A program made the translations under genes and the position numbers. From Streptococcus ruminicola (GTDB lineage: Bacteria > Bacillota > Bacilli > Lactobacillales > Streptococcaceae): a stretch of 64,000 bases of DNA. The DNA lies in contig NZ_CP046919.1 in NCBI RefSeq assembly GCF_011387195.1, forward strand, positions 682,001 to 746,000, read 5' to 3'. The notes beneath the pieces were generated by a model. It worked only from the letters and a program-made list of their open reading frames with translations, did not search any database and was not told where the DNA came from. Positions 18,917-28,241 of the stretch are shown here, piece by piece. Every line of letters begins with the position of its first letter. The first letter of the stretch is position 1.

Positions 18917-20083
18917 TTATTGAATTTTTTCAAAACGTTCTGTATAGAACAAGGCTACCGTCATAATAATTGTACAGATGAACAAGCAAAGTGCCGCTAC
19001 TGTCCATGAACCAAAGAGGTTAAAACTAAAACCAAAAAGTGTTGGTCCAAAGGCTGCTAGGAAGTAACCACCTGATTGCACCATACCAGACAATTGTGCT
19101 GTTTGACTTGGTGTGTGTGATTTCATTGAGAATGTCACAAGCAAGTATGGGAACAAAGCACTAACAGCAATACCGATTAAAATATTAACTGTCAACCAAT
19201 AAGCAAAGCTGCTTGTTTGGAAGAGAAGCATTCCTGTACCTACAATAGCACAGGCTGACACAATCGCAAGCATGATTTTACGGTTTTTGCTTGATAGATT
19301 TGTTGTCAAAGTTGGAATAGTTAATGAAAATGGCAAGCTAATCAATGAATAAATTGAAGCTAAGATACCTGCTGCTTCGCTTGAAAGACCAGCTTGGCTA
19401 GCCATTGTTGGCAACCATGTCATTCCTGTGTAGAAAAGAAGAGATTGCAAACCACCAAAGACAAGAAGCGCGATAGCGGCTTTATTTTTCCAAAGTGATG
19501 ATGAACGTTTTTCTTCATCTTGCTCTGTCATGTGATTGTGGAAAGTATTTGGGAACCAAACTGCCAAAGCTACCAAAATCAAGAAACTAAGAATCAAAAT
19601 CAGACCTTTCCAAGATGTTGCTTTAACGATTGGAACAGCAACTGATGCGGCAACTGATGAAGAAAGCCCCATAGCTGTTGTATAAATCGTTGTCAACAAT
19701 CCGATACGGAATGGTTGGTTTGCCAAAATGATACTTGGGAACAAAACGTTCATCATGGCAATGCTGATACCGATAATCATTGTTCCGATGTAAAGACTTG
19801 GAAGATTAAGCACGCGCATGCTTGAACCGATAAACATGGCAATCAGAACCATGGTGAATAATTTTTCAAGTCCAAATTTATCCGCTAAACGTGGTGCCAA
19901 AGATGAACAAAAGGCAAACATAATCAACGGAATACTTGTCAAAACACCCAAAGAATTGACTGAAACTCCTAAACCATCCGCAACATAGCTAAGGACAGTC
20001 GGAATTGTCGTAAATGGGATACGCATAACAGCGCCCACAAGAATAATTCCTGGGACGAAAAAGATAGAATAGTCTTTTTTCAT
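18917..20083 (-). CDS. MFS transporter of the CynX/NimT type
   Basis: 388 residues, 12 predicted membrane helices, ending in a short basic cytoplasmic tail. The N-terminal half (IPFTTIPTVLSYVADGLGVS, then LAPRLADKFGLEKLF in the loop 2-3 position) matches the CynX/NimT branch of the major facilitator superfamily, whose characterised members move cyanate or 2-nitroimidazole. The substrate here is unknown. Monocistronic: own terminator downstream, IS element and the broken gltX terminator upstream. ATG 20083 has an AGGAG SD. Confidence 0.85.
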   Translation of the reverse strand: MKKDYSIFFVPGIILVGAVMRIPFTTIPTVLSYVADGLGVSVNSLGVLTSIPLIMFAFCSSLAPRLADKFGLEKLFTMVLIAMFIGSSMRVLNLPSLYIGTMIIGISIAMMNVLFPSIILANQPFRIGLLTTIYTTAMGLSSSVAASVAVPIVKATSWKGLILILSFLILVALAVWFPNTFHNHMTEQDEEKRSSSLWKNKAAIALLVFGGLQSLLFYTGMTWLPTMASQAGLSSEAAGILASIYSLISLPFSLTIPTLTTNLSSKNRKIMLAIVSACAIVGTGMLLFQTSSFAYWLTVNILIGIAVSALFPYLLVTFSMKSHTPSQTAQLSGMVQSGGYFLAAFGPTLFGFSFNLFGSWTVAALCLFICTIIMTVALFYTERFEKIQ

Positions 20084-20288
20084 GTAACTCCTCTTAACTT
20101 ATAAATAACAAAATTTTAAAGCCTATTATAACAAGAAGTAAATGACTTTAGAATAGGTAACTGCAAAGAAAACGTTTTTCACAAGCAATTAAAATCTTTC
20201 TAAAAATTCATAATATATAGATAAAAATACATTTTTTTAAATAACAAAAACCTGAGAATGTACTGACCCCAAAAAGTTGGACAATTAA

Positions 20289-21128
20289 TTATTGAAAGGA
20301 TTTAGTCCTGTATTGTACAGGGCTAAGTCCTTTTAGTTTGACTTTAATCCGTTTATTATTGTAATAATCGATGTAATGAATAATGGCTCGTTTGAGTTCA
20401 TCTAGTGACTTAAAGGTCTTCTCAAAGCCATAAAACATTTCTGATTTTAAGATACCAAAGAAAGATTCCATCATACCGTTGTCTGGGCTGTTGCCTTTGC
20501 GGGACATGGATGGACGAATTCCTTTTTGATTGAGAAATTCATGATAAAACTGGTGTTGGTATTGCCACCCTTGGTCACTGTGAAGAATCGTATTGTCATA
20601 ATGTTCATCTGGAAAAGCTTTCGCTAACATAGTCTTGATTTGTTCCAAATTAGGCGAAGTTGATAGTTGATAAGCAATAATTTCACTATTATAACCATCT
20701 AAAACTGGTGATAAGTATAATTTTTGAGAGCTAGCTGGAATAGCAAATTCAGTGATATCTGTATAACATTTTTCGTAAGGCTTTGAAGCTTCAAAGTGAC
20801 GTTGGATGAGATTATCAGCTTTCTTGCCAACTTCACCCTTGTAAGAGGAGTATTTACGTTTACGGCGAATACGTGCAGTCAAATTCATACGTTTCATTAA
20901 GCGTTGTACTTTTTTGTGGTTGACCAAAAAGCCTTGGTTTCTTAGTTCCAAAGTGATGCGGCGATAGCCATAGTTGCCTTTGTGCTCGTCATAAATCATC
21001 TTGATTTTAGCTTTAAGAACCTTGTTTTTGTCAAGCTTATTTAGCTGTTTCAAGTGGTAATAGTAAGTTGAACGAGCCAAACCCGAAAATTCTAAAAGGA
21101 TATCTAGTCTGAATCCTCCTCTAACCAT
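20289..21128 (-). CDS. IS3-family transposase OrfB (DDE integrase)
   Basis: 279 residues. The N-terminal HTH_21-like part ([24 protein letters not shown] region) is followed by the retroviral-type DDE core: Asp in CYTDITEF, Asp in [10 protein letters not shown], and Glu in [11 protein letters not shown], with the Lys/Arg region [18 protein letters not shown] at the end. It performs strand cleavage and transfer. Its ATG overlaps orfA by 25 nt; the usual IS3 A-rich slippery heptamer was not seen there, so expression may be by coupled reinitiation rather than frameshifting. Confidence 0.93.
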   Translation of the reverse strand: MVRGGFRLDILLEFSGLARSTYYYHLKQLNKLDKNKVLKAKIKMIYDEHKGNYGYRRITLELRNQGFLVNHKKVQRLMKRMNLTARIRRKRKYSSYKGEVGKKADNLIQRHFEASKPYEKCYTDITEFAIPASSQKLYLSPVLDGYNSEIIAYQLSTSPNLEQIKTMLAKAFPDEHYDNTILHSDQGWQYQHQFYHEFLNQKGIRPSMSRKGNSPDNGMMESFFGILKSEMFYGFEKTFKSLDELKRAIIHYIDYYNNKRIKVKLKGLSPVQYRTKSFQ

Positions 21129-21640
21129 TTCTCTAATTGTCGCTGTTGTTCGCGCATTTTGGCTTCGTCCCTCAAGCGAGCTGCTCTCAACTTTTTTAGG
21201 AAAACATTCTCCGTTCGTAACCGCTCATTTTCCTCTCTAAGTCGTTCTAGCTCAGTCATTTCTTCCCAGGTTTTCTTTGGTTTACGCCCCATTTTGCTTG
21301 GTCTCCCTCTTGTTTTCTCAACAATAGTATACCCATTTTTCTTGTATTGTGCTAGCCAATTGGAAAGTGTTCCTATGTTAGGAAGAGCATATTCAAGAGA
21401 GACAGACAATTGAGTACGACCTTCAAGAAGGACTTGATTGATAATTTCTTGCTTTAGTTCAGGAGAATAATACCTATTTTTACTTTTTTTAACAATCTCT
21501 ACGCCATATCGGTCCATAAGCTTAACCATGTAACGTAGATTTCTAGGATTAACATCATAGGTTTGACCCAGCTGAGGCCAAGACAAACCTTGTTTTCTGA
21601 GTTTATAGATTTCTAGTTTATCTTCATAAGTTAATTTCAT
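21104..21640 (-). CDS. IS3-family transposase OrfA (helix-turn-helix)
   Basis: 178 residues: two HTH modules (about 5-45 with [18 protein letters not shown], and 65-105) and a C-terminal leucine-zipper-like coiled coil ([22 protein letters not shown]). It recognises the IS ends. Its ATG is preceded by the 3' arm of the hairpin 21648-21688, whose GGGG is the only SD-like sequence, so the hairpin should limit translation from read-through transcripts. A related but diverged orfA fragment occurs at 47881. Confidence 0.92.
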   Translation of the reverse strand: MKLTYEDKLEIYKLRKQGLSWPQLGQTYDVNPRNLRYMVKLMDRYGVEIVKKSKNRYYSPELKQEIINQVLLEGRTQLSVSLEYALPNIGTLSNWLAQYKKNGYTIVEKTRGRPSKMGRKPKKTWEEMTELERLREENERLRTENVFLKKLRAARLRDEAKMREQQRQLEKWLEEDSD

Positions 21641-21647
21641 ACAAAAA

Positions 21648-21688
21648 GCACCCCAATCGTTAGATTTTTTGTCTAACTTTTGGGGTGC
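21648..21688 (-). promoter_or_regulatory. RBS-masking hairpin of the IS element
   Basis: GCACCCCAA / TTGGGGTGC (9 bp) enclosing GTTAGA / TCTAAC (6 bp). The 41 bases are identical to 47834-47874 in the IS remnant although the coding parts differ. Confidence 0.7.
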
Positions 21689-21694
21689 AGTTCA

Positions 21695-21711
21695 GAAAAA
21701 CTCAGACTTTT
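21695..21711 (-). terminator. gltX terminator, 5' half, split by the IS
   Basis: Minus strand GTCTGAG (about 21707-21701). Its partner CTCAGG followed by TTTTT is at 20256-20242, beyond the IS. Joining the flanks after removing the IS and one GAA restores CTGAG-TTTTT-CTCAG-GTTTTT. Confidence 0.7.
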
Positions 21712-21718
21712 TTAGCTA

Positions 21719-23176
21719 TTATTTCAAGTTTTTAAGCATGTTTTCAATGTGTTCAATTGATTTTTCACGACCAAGAAGATAGATAGTATCTGGAAGTTCT
21801 GGACCGTGCATTTCACCTGAAACGGCAATACGAATTGGCATGAAGAGGTTTTTACCTTTGATACCAGTTTCTTTTTGAACAGCTTTGATTTGTGGGAAGA
21901 TGTTTTCTGATTTGAAATCTTCGTCACTCATAGCTTCAAGTTTTGCTTTGAAGGCTTCAAGAACTGTTGGAACTGTTTCACCAGCCATGAATTCTTTTTC
22001 AGCATCTGTCAATTCTGGGAAATCTTCAAAGAACAAGTCAGTCAATGGAAGGATTTCATCAACAGATTTCATTTGTGGTTTGTAAAGTTCAACCAATTTT
22101 TCAGCTTTGTCAGTTAAACGACCAGCTTCTTCCAAGAATGGTTTAGCCATTGCAAAGACTGTATCGAAATCTGCGTTCTTGATGTATTCGTTGCTCATCC
22201 AGTCCATTTTCTTTTGGTCAAAGGCAGCTGGAGATTTACTCAAACGGTGTTCATCAAAGAGTTTGATCAATTCTTCACGTGAGAAGATTTCATCTTCACC
22301 ACCAGGGTTCCAACCAAGAAGAGCGATAAAGTTGAATACTGCTTCTGGCATGTAACCTTTTTTACGGTAGTCTTCGATGAATTGAAGAGTGTTTGTGTCA
22401 CGTTTTGACAATTTTTTACCAGTTTCAGAGTTGATAATCAATGTCATGTGACCAAATTCTGGTGCTTCCCAACCAAGTGCTTCGTAAACCATCAATTGTT
22501 TTGGTGTGTTTGCGATGTGGTCATCACCACGGATAACGTGAGAGATTTCCATCAAGTGGTCATCGATAACAACGGCAAAGTTGTATGTTGGGTAACCATC
22601 TTTTTTCTGGATAACCCAGTCACCACCGACGTTTCCACCTTCAAATTCGATGTCGCCTTTAACGATATCATGCCATTTGTAGATACCTGATTCGTTAACA
22701 GCCAAACGAACTGTAGGAATGATTCCTTTTGCTTCACGTTCTGCGATGTAAGCTGCTTTTTCTTCTTCAGACATACCAAGGAATTCGTTGATGTAACGAG
22801 GTGTTTCACCAGCAGCTTCTTGGCGTTCACGTTCTGCAGCTAGTTCTTCTTCAGTAACGTATGATTTATAAGCTTTACCTTCAGCCAACAATTGGTCGAT
22901 GTATTTTTGGTAGATGTCCAAACGTTCTGATTGGCGGTATTTTTCGTGAGTTTGTGGGCTTTCGTCCCAATCCATTCCCAACCATTTAAGGTTTTCCAAT
23001 TGTGAACGTTCACCGTCTTCGACATGACGTTTACGGTCAGTATCTTCGATACGGATTACAAAATCACCACCGTGGTGACGAGCGTAAAGATAATTAAAGA
23101 GCGCTGTACGCGCATTTCCGATGTGTAGAAGTCCTGTTGGACTTGGTGCATAACGCACGCGAATTTTCTTAGGCAT
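21719..23176 (-). CDS. gltX: Glutamyl-tRNA synthetase
   Basis: 485 residues, class I synthetase. The HIGH-type motif [12 protein letters not shown] (about 10-21) and KMSKS-type KLSKR (about 255) are intact, and the discriminating C-terminal anticodon-binding helices are complete. In streptococci it charges both tRNA-Glu and tRNA-Gln, the latter corrected by GatCAB. ATG 23176 follows an AGGAG SD. Its terminator has been interrupted by the IS, so read-through into the IS and beyond is possible unless other signals stop it. Confidence 0.97.
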   Translation of the reverse strand: MPKKIRVRYAPSPTGLLHIGNARTALFNYLYARHHGGDFVIRIEDTDRKRHVEDGERSQLENLKWLGMDWDESPQTHEKYRQSERLDIYQKYIDQLLAEGKAYKSYVTEEELAAERERQEAAGETPRYINEFLGMSEEEKAAYIAEREAKGIIPTVRLAVNESGIYKWHDIVKGDIEFEGGNVGGDWVIQKKDGYPTYNFAVVIDDHLMEISHVIRGDDHIANTPKQLMVYEALGWEAPEFGHMTLIINSETGKKLSKRDTNTLQFIEDYRKKGYMPEAVFNFIALLGWNPGGEDEIFSREELIKLFDEHRLSKSPAAFDQKKMDWMSNEYIKNADFDTVFAMAKPFLEEAGRLTDKAEKLVELYKPQMKSVDEILPLTDLFFEDFPELTDAEKEFMAGETVPTVLEAFKAKLEAMSDEDFKSENIFPQIKAVQKETGIKGKNLFMPIRIAVSGEMHGPELPDTIYLLGREKSIEHIENMLKNLK

Positions 23177-23234
23177 TTTCGTCTCCTGTTAAAATTTCAA
23201 TCGTTTCTATTATAGCACAATCTTGAGTCTTGGA

Positions 23235-23264
23235 ACAAAAAATTCAGCTGAAATCAGCTGAATT
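23235..23264 (-). terminator. Terminator of the LURP-one-like gene
   Basis: AATTCAGCTGA/TCAGCTGAATT perfect 11-bp arms with a 2-nt loop, followed by TTTTTTG on the minus strand. Confidence 0.88.
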
Positions 23265-23298
23265 CCTTCCTATATCCAAGATTTAGAACAATTGAACT

Positions 23299-23796
23299 TT
23301 AACTTGATGCTGAACTAGCTGCACTTGACTCTTTTTCCTTGATATAATCAATAGCAATAACCAAAGAAATGACAAGGTCAGACAAAGAATCATCAGCAAT
23401 TTCCACTCGATAAGTTGAAGGAAATTTAAACCATTCTTGATGAATCTTAGCCACCTCACGTCCTTGGTTAAGAAGGCTAAATGTCATATTCCAAATATCC
23501 CCAGCTACTTCTAAACCAAAATCAGAAATATCATACTTAGCTTTCAACAGTGAAAAACGTTTTTGAATCGTGATTTCCTTACCATCCGCAAAAGTCACCA
23601 TAAATTTCTGGAAAGGAAAACTAAACTGCTGCTTAATATGACTGACAGTCTTTCCTTGTCCATCAAAAATAGTAAATTCCTTAAATAATTTCAGAAAAGA
23701 ACCTTGAACCTGATAAGCCAAACGACCATCCTCATCAAAGATGTCAAACTTGCCAGCTAGCGACCAGAATTTTTGGCTGATTTCAAATTTTCGCAT
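23299..23796 (-). CDS. LURP-one-related protein (YxjI type)
   Basis: 165 residues. A repeating beta-strand pattern (FDIFDEDGRLAYQVQG, FTIFDGQGKTVSHIKQ, FMVTFADGKEITIQKR) and a final hydrophobic helix (SDLVISLVIAIDYI) match the tubby-like LURP-one fold. The function of bacterial members is not known. The C terminus is a short Ser/Ala tail. It has its own terminator and stands between gltX and an aldo/keto reductase gene, with no operon partner. Confidence 0.75.
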   Translation of the reverse strand: MRKFEISQKFWSLAGKFDIFDEDGRLAYQVQGSFLKLFKEFTIFDGQGKTVSHIKQQFSFPFQKFMVTFADGKEITIQKRFSLLKAKYDISDFGLEVAGDIWNMTFSLLNQGREVAKIHQEWFKFPSTYRVEIADDSLSDLVISLVIAIDYIKEKESSAASSASS

Positions 23797-23834
23797 AAAC
23801 TTCTCCCAATTTACTCAAAACACTAAAAGCATTT

Positions 23835-24761
23835 TTATGGCAAATCATTGCCTGCAGCTAAATAGATTTCGTACCATTCTTTTCGCGTTAGAACAATATC
23901 TGCTGCTTTAGCTGCTTGGGCAACTCGCTCAGATTTTGTTGTCCCGATGACAGCTTGCATCTGCGCTGGGTAGCGAAGTACCCAAGCAATAGCAATCGCT
24001 GACGGCGACACTTGATATTTTTCTGCTAAGCGTTCCAAAACGCGATTCAATTCAGGGTATTTTTCTGAACCCAAGAACACACCGCCAAAATAGTCAAACT
24101 GGAGCACTGACCAGGCTTGAATAACTACATCGTTTAAGCGACAATATTCAAAAATACTGCTATCGCGGACAATCCCAGCCTCTTGTTTCATATTGACATG
24201 AAAACCAGCGTCAAAACTAGGAGTAAAGGCTGCGCTTAATTGCAATTGATTAGCTACCAAGGGTTGGTTAACATCTTTTTTAATCAACGCCATCATCATC
24301 GGATTTTGATTTGAGACACCAAAATCAATCACTTTACCTTGAGCTTTCAAAATATCAAAAGCTTCAGCGATTTCTTCCGGTTCCATGAGGGCATCAGGTC
24401 GATGCAATAAAAGCGAGTCAATGTAATCCACGCCAAGACGTTCTAAAATCCCATCAACAGCTTCTAGGATATGCTCTTTTGAAAAATCAAAATAAGTAAA
24501 GTCTTCCATTCGGATACCACATTTTGATTGAATCCACATCTTTTCACGCAAATCGGGATGACGCTTCAATACCTCACCCAAAATACGTTCACATTCTCCG
24601 TGCCCATAGCAATCCGCAATATCAAAAGCATTGATACCAACAGCTAAAGCTGACTCAATCAATTCTTCAACCTGATCGACAGTCATCTCTGAAATACGCA
24701 TTAAGCCCAAAACAACTTCTGAAACTTCCTTTTGGCGCTCGCCAAATTTGATATATCTCAT
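23835..24761 (-). CDS. Aldo/keto reductase
   Basis: 308 residues from MRYIKFGERQ (SD GGAG, 6 nt upstream); a longer reading to 24788 is unlikely. Family features: the catalytic D-Y pair in FDIADCYGHGECE (about 49-61), Lys in WIQSKCG, His in SLLLHRPD, and the NADPH-site segment VIGTTKSERVAQ. Oxidoreductase acting on carbonyl compounds with NADPH; the substrate is unknown. It follows the carbonic anhydrase gene after 27 nt, so the two may be cotranscribed. Confidence 0.9.
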   Translation of the reverse strand: MRYIKFGERQKEVSEVVLGLMRISEMTVDQVEELIESALAVGINAFDIADCYGHGECERILGEVLKRHPDLREKMWIQSKCGIRMEDFTYFDFSKEHILEAVDGILERLGVDYIDSLLLHRPDALMEPEEIAEAFDILKAQGKVIDFGVSNQNPMMMALIKKDVNQPLVANQLQLSAAFTPSFDAGFHVNMKQEAGIVRDSSIFEYCRLNDVVIQAWSVLQFDYFGGVFLGSEKYPELNRVLERLAEKYQVSPSAIAIAWVLRYPAQMQAVIGTTKSERVAQAAKAADIVLTRKEWYEIYLAAGNDLP

Positions 24762-24788
24762 TTTTTCTCCTTTTTCAAAATCAAACAC

Positions 24789-25286
24789 CTAGAGTGTTAC
24801 TTCACTGATGCGACCTGTATCAACATCATAAACAGCCCCTGAAATGACGATATCATCAGGAATCAACGGTGACTCGCGCAGCTTTCTAACATCCTCACGG
24901 ACACTTTCTTCAACATCAGAAAATGGCAGAAAATCTTTTCCATGAACATCAACACCTAAATCACGCTCAAGCTGTTTGGCAAAATCTTCATTGCTGAGTC
25001 CTTGCATGCCACAATCTGTATGGTGTAAGACAACAATCTCACGTGTCCCAAGTTGCTGCTCTGAAATAACCAACGAACGAATGGTATCATCTGTCACGCG
25101 ACCACCTGCATTTCGCAAAATATGAGCATCTCCAAGCGCCAAACCAAGCGCATGCGCCACGTGCAGACGCGAGTCCATACAAGTCACAATCGCAACATGT
25201 GTCTTAGGTTTCTGTGGCAAATGCGCCGTGCCATGTAAATCTGCATAAGCTTGATTGGTCTTTAAAAATTTTTCAAAATAAGACAT
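24789..25286 (-). CDS. Beta-class carbonic anhydrase
   Basis: 165 residues. Zinc ligands and catalytic dyad are visible: CMDSR (Cys36, Asp38, Arg40 region) and HHTDCG (His and Cys of the HxxC pair). It interconverts CO2 and bicarbonate, supplying bicarbonate for carboxylations in these capnophilic bacteria. It belongs to the short bacterial subclass. ATG 25286 has an AGGAGG SD. Upstream lies the radA terminator, so it starts its own unit. Confidence 0.92.
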   Translation of the reverse strand: MSYFEKFLKTNQAYADLHGTAHLPQKPKTHVAIVTCMDSRLHVAHALGLALGDAHILRNAGGRVTDDTIRSLVISEQQLGTREIVVLHHTDCGMQGLSNEDFAKQLERDLGVDVHGKDFLPFSDVEESVREDVRKLRESPLIPDDIVISGAVYDVDTGRISEVTL

Positions 25287-25372
25287 AAAAGTCCTCCTAA
25301 TATGTATCTATGAGAGCGTTTTTATCATCTTATCATTTTTAGAACAACTTATCACTTAAAACGACTTGGCAC

Positions 25373-25397
25373 AAAAAAAAGAGGAGTAACCTCCTCT
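25373..25397 (-). terminator. Terminator of radA
   Basis: AGAGGAG/CTCCTCT arms with a short loop and eight T on the minus strand, 7 nt after the stop. Confidence 0.92.
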
Positions 25398-25403
25398 GCA
25401 TTT

Positions 25404-26765
25404 CTATTTAAAAACTTTCTTAAGAACTTCACCAACAGTTGTCACACCAACAACTTCAATAGATGATGGCATATCGATACCAACTAAAGAATTTTTCGGT
25501 GCGTAAACTTTTGTAAAGCCAAGCTTAGCTGCTTCATTGATACGTTGTTCAATACGAGTGACGCGACGAATTTCACCTGTCAAACCAATTTCACCGATGA
25601 AAGCTTCTTGTGGATTTGTCGGCTTTTCTTTGTAGCTTGACGCAATAGCTACCGCTACTGCCAAGTCAATCGCTGGTTCATCAAGTTTCACCCCACCAGC
25701 TGACTTGAGATAAGCATCTTGATTTTGCAACAAAAGCCCACAACGTTTTTCAAGCACCGCCATAATCAAGCTGACTCGGTTAAAATCAAGACCTGTCGTT
25801 GTGCGTTTGGCATTTCCAAAGACCGTTGGGGTCACCAAAGCTTGAACCTCCGCCAAAATCGGACGACTACCTTCCATGGTTACCACGATAGCTGAACCAG
25901 TCGCTCCATCCAAGCGTTCTTCCAAGAAAACTTGGCTCGGATTAAGCACTTCAACCAGCCCACCAGATTGCATTTCAAAAATGCCGATTTCGTTAGTTGA
26001 ACCAAAACGGTTTTTCACTGCACGCAAGATACGGAAAGTATGATGGCGTTCACCCTCAAAATAAAGCACCGTATCCACCATATGCTCAAGCATACGTGGA
26101 CCAGCAAGCTGCCCTTCCTTAGTCACGTGACCAACGATGAAGGTTGCGATGTTATTAGTCTTAGCCAACTGCATGAGCTCTGCCGTCACTTCACGCACTT
26201 GAGATACCGAACCTTGGACTCCTGAAATATCAGGACTCATAATCGTTTGAATCGAGTCAATAATCAAGAAATCAGGCTGGATTTGCTCAATCTGCGCACG
26301 GATAGCTTGCATATTTGTCTCAGCATAAAGGTAAAATTCATTATCAATGTCGCCAAGGCGTTCACTGCGAAGTTTAATCTGCTCAGCTGATTCTTCACCA
26401 GAAACGTAAAGAACCGTTCCTTTCTCTGCCAGTTGAATCGAAACCTGCAAAAGAAGCGTTGATTTCCCGATACCTGGGTCACCACCGATAAGCACCAGAC
26501 TACCTGGCACCACACCGCCACCGAGCACGCGGTTAAATTCATCCATGCCAGTCTTTGTGCGTGAATAATTAATCGAGCTAACGTCCTTCAACTTAGTTGG
26601 TTTGCTCTTTTCACCTGTCAAACTGACACGCGCATTTTTAACCTCTTGTACTTCGACTTCTTCAACAAAAGACGTCCAAGATGAACAGTTTGGACAACGT
26701 CCTAGATATTTAGGAGAATGATAGCCACACTCCTGACAAATAAACGTTGTTTTCTTCTTAGCGAT
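25404..26765 (-). CDS. radA: DNA repair ATPase RadA (Sms); start codon anomalous
   Basis: 453 residues if translated from ATC at 26765. An N-terminal four-cysteine zinc finger ([18 protein letters not shown], residues 10-27), the RecA-like Walker [11 protein letters not shown], the RadA KNRFG motif and a C-terminal Lon-protease-like domain are all present. RadA is a hexameric helicase for recombination, important in transformation. No ATG, GTG or TTG lies in frame between an in-frame TGA (26771-26769) and the zinc finger; the first usable start inside, TTG 26621, would delete the finger. AGGAGG (26780-26775) sits 9 nt from the ATC. An ATG 2 nt after the SD is out of frame. Either a rare AUC start or a 1-nt insertion. 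Confidence 0.88.
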   Translation of the reverse strand: MAKKKTTFICQECGYHSPKYLGRCPNCSSWTSFVEEVEVQEVKNARVSLTGEKSKPTKLKDVSSINYSRTKTGMDEFNRVLGGGVVPGSLVLIGGDPGIGKSTLLLQVSIQLAEKGTVLYVSGEESAEQIKLRSERLGDIDNEFYLYAETNMQAIRAQIEQIQPDFLIIDSIQTIMSPDISGVQGSVSQVREVTAELMQLAKTNNIATFIVGHVTKEGQLAGPRMLEHMVDTVLYFEGERHHTFRILRAVKNRFGSTNEIGIFEMQSGGLVEVLNPSQVFLEERLDGATGSAIVVTMEGSRPILAEVQALVTPTVFGNAKRTTTGLDFNRVSLIMAVLEKRCGLLLQNQDAYLKSAGGVKLDEPAIDLAVAVAIASSYKEKPTNPQEAFIGEIGLTGEIRRVTRIEQRINEAAKLGFTKVYAPKNSLVGIDMPSSIEVVGVTTVGEVLKKVFK

Positions 26766-26800
26766 AGCTCATTACCTCCTTAATATTCTTACCTTAAAAC

Positions 26801-27247
26801 TTATTTTCCTGTTGAACCAAAGCCACCAGTACGAACGCCATCTGCTTCGTCACCGTCAGCAACCAAGAAAGGCATGAAAACACCTTGAACAATGCGTTCG
26901 CCAGCTTCAATCACAACAGTTTCATCTGTGATATTTTTCATTTGCGCAAAGATGTGACCTTCATTGGCTGGATTGCCATAGTAGTCACCATCGATAACAC
27001 CAACTGAATTAATCAAAACCAACCCTTTTTTACGCGGATTTGATGAGCGGTCAAAAAGATAAAGCACTTCGCCAGCTTGCATGTAAGCTTTAACCCCAGT
27101 TGGCACCAATTTGATTTCGCCAGGTGCGATTTCTGTCGTTTCCGCAGCTTTCAAATCATAACCAGCCGCATGCGCTGTTTCACGTTTTGGTAGCAATATT
27201 TCGTCTGTGAATTGAGAAACCAATTCAAATCCTCTAATTTTGCTCAT
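26801..27247 (-). CDS. dut: Deoxyuridine triphosphatase
   Basis: 148 residues. Trimeric dUTPase motifs: AGYDLKA (motif 1), RSSNPRKKGL (motif 2), GVIDGDYYGN (motif 3), ERIVQ (motif 4) and the C-terminal GGFGSTGK (motif 5). It removes dUTP and supplies dUMP. The radA coding region follows 35 nt downstream and queH lies 26 nt upstream, so the three probably form one transcript. Confidence 0.95.
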   Translation of the reverse strand: MSKIRGFELVSQFTDEILLPKRETAHAAGYDLKAAETTEIAPGEIKLVPTGVKAYMQAGEVLYLFDRSSNPRKKGLVLINSVGVIDGDYYGNPANEGHIFAQMKNITDETVVIEAGERIVQGVFMPFLVADGDEADGVRTGGFGSTGK

Positions 27248-27273
27248 TTTGTCTCCTTAATTATCTATTCGTA

Positions 27274-28041
27274 TTAAATTTCTTTTCCTTCAAAGGTAAA
27301 GCGAATGTGTGGGAATTCTTTTTCGCCGTCTTTTCCTACCATGAATTCCTTAGCTTCTTTTTTGATTTGATTCAAATCAACGCCTTGAATTTTTGCTGCA
27401 AAGACACAACCACAGTAGCATTGACGATAGATGTCATACTCCTCGCACATTTCAACTGAACGGCGGTAGCCATTATTTTTCTTGAAATCACTTGGCAAAT
27501 ACTTAGTCGCATAAACTTTTTGGACTTCGATTCCCACGCTGTTGATGACTTGGGAATTTTTGTGTGGGCTGATTGTCAAAGCACTGGCAAAGTAATCATA
27601 TCCAAGCTCAACCGCCATTTTAGCAGCTTTATCCAAGCGATAATCAAAGCAAACCGTACAACGTTCTCCACCTTCAGGTTCGTCTTCTAAGCCATGAACC
27701 TTTTGGAAATACTCTGATGGATCATATGGTGCTTCGATGAAATCAACCTTATTTCCTGTTTTTTCATTAAATTCTGAGATAAATTTTTGCACCACATAAG
27801 CACGGCGAAGATACTCATCCTTTGGATGAATATTAGAATTCGCAAAATAAACCGTCACATCAGCGTATTGCGTCAAATATTCTAATGTATAAGTTGAACA
27901 CGGTGCACAACAAACGTGAACAAGAATTTTGGGTCTTACTTCTTCTTGCGCCCAACGCTTTGCCATTTGTTGCATGACACGATCATAGTTGATTTTTTGA
28001 TTGGGATTCATTCGTGATAAAATCTCTTCTAAATCAATCAC
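27274..28041 (-). CDS. queH: Epoxyqueuosine reductase QueH
   Basis: 255 residues from GTG 28041 (SD AGGAAG, 10 nt upstream); the longer reading to 28104 has no ribosome site. The conserved Cys pairs of QueH (former DUF208) are present: HVCCAPCSTY, ERCTVCFDYRL and QCYCGCVF. QueH carries a 4Fe-4S cluster and reduces epoxyqueuosine in tRNA to queuosine, the last step. tgt, which inserts the base precursor, lies 11 kb away in this window. Probably cotranscribed with dut and radA. Confidence 0.92.
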   Translation of the reverse strand: MIDLEEILSRMNPNQKINYDRVMQQMAKRWAQEEVRPKILVHVCCAPCSTYTLEYLTQYADVTVYFANSNIHPKDEYLRRAYVVQKFISEFNEKTGNKVDFIEAPYDPSEYFQKVHGLEDEPEGGERCTVCFDYRLDKAAKMAVELGYDYFASALTISPHKNSQVINSVGIEVQKVYATKYLPSDFKKNNGYRRSVEMCEEYDIYRQCYCGCVFAAKIQGVDLNQIKKEAKEFMVGKDGEKEFPHIRFTFEGKEI

Positions 28042-28197
28042 AAAAATAGTCTTCCTTTCCAGTACTGATGAGGTCACCCCATTATACCATAAGTTATTTT
28101 TCAAAAAAATGACAAAGATTTCTAATTAAAATAGAGCAAAAAAATGACAATTATCACCTGTTTTTTATAAACAAAGACAAACATAGCCGTCTTATGA

Positions 28198-28203
28198 TAT
28201 AAT
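28198..28203 (+). promoter_or_regulatory. -10 box of gpsA
   Basis: TATAAT 38 nt before the gpsA start; the -35 region (AGACAA) is poor. Confidence 0.5.
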
Positions 28204-28241
28204 GGAGATTGTAATCTTGCTCGTTTAAGAGAGGAGTAAAA

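Larger units (their letters stand above)
20259..21694 (-). mobile_element. Complete IS3-family insertion sequence (IS150-like), 1436 bp
   Basis: Ends are imperfect inverted repeats beginning TGTACTGACCCCAAAAAGTT and TGAACTGCACCCCAAAAGTT, both with the IS3-type 5'-TG. The element is flanked by a 3-bp direct repeat GAA (20256-20258 and 21695-21697), the expected target duplication. It carries orfA and orfB on the minus strand. A strong hairpin (21648-21688) lies just before orfA. The insertion lies in the loop of the gltX terminator. Both ORFs are intact, so the copy could be active. Confidence 0.93.
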
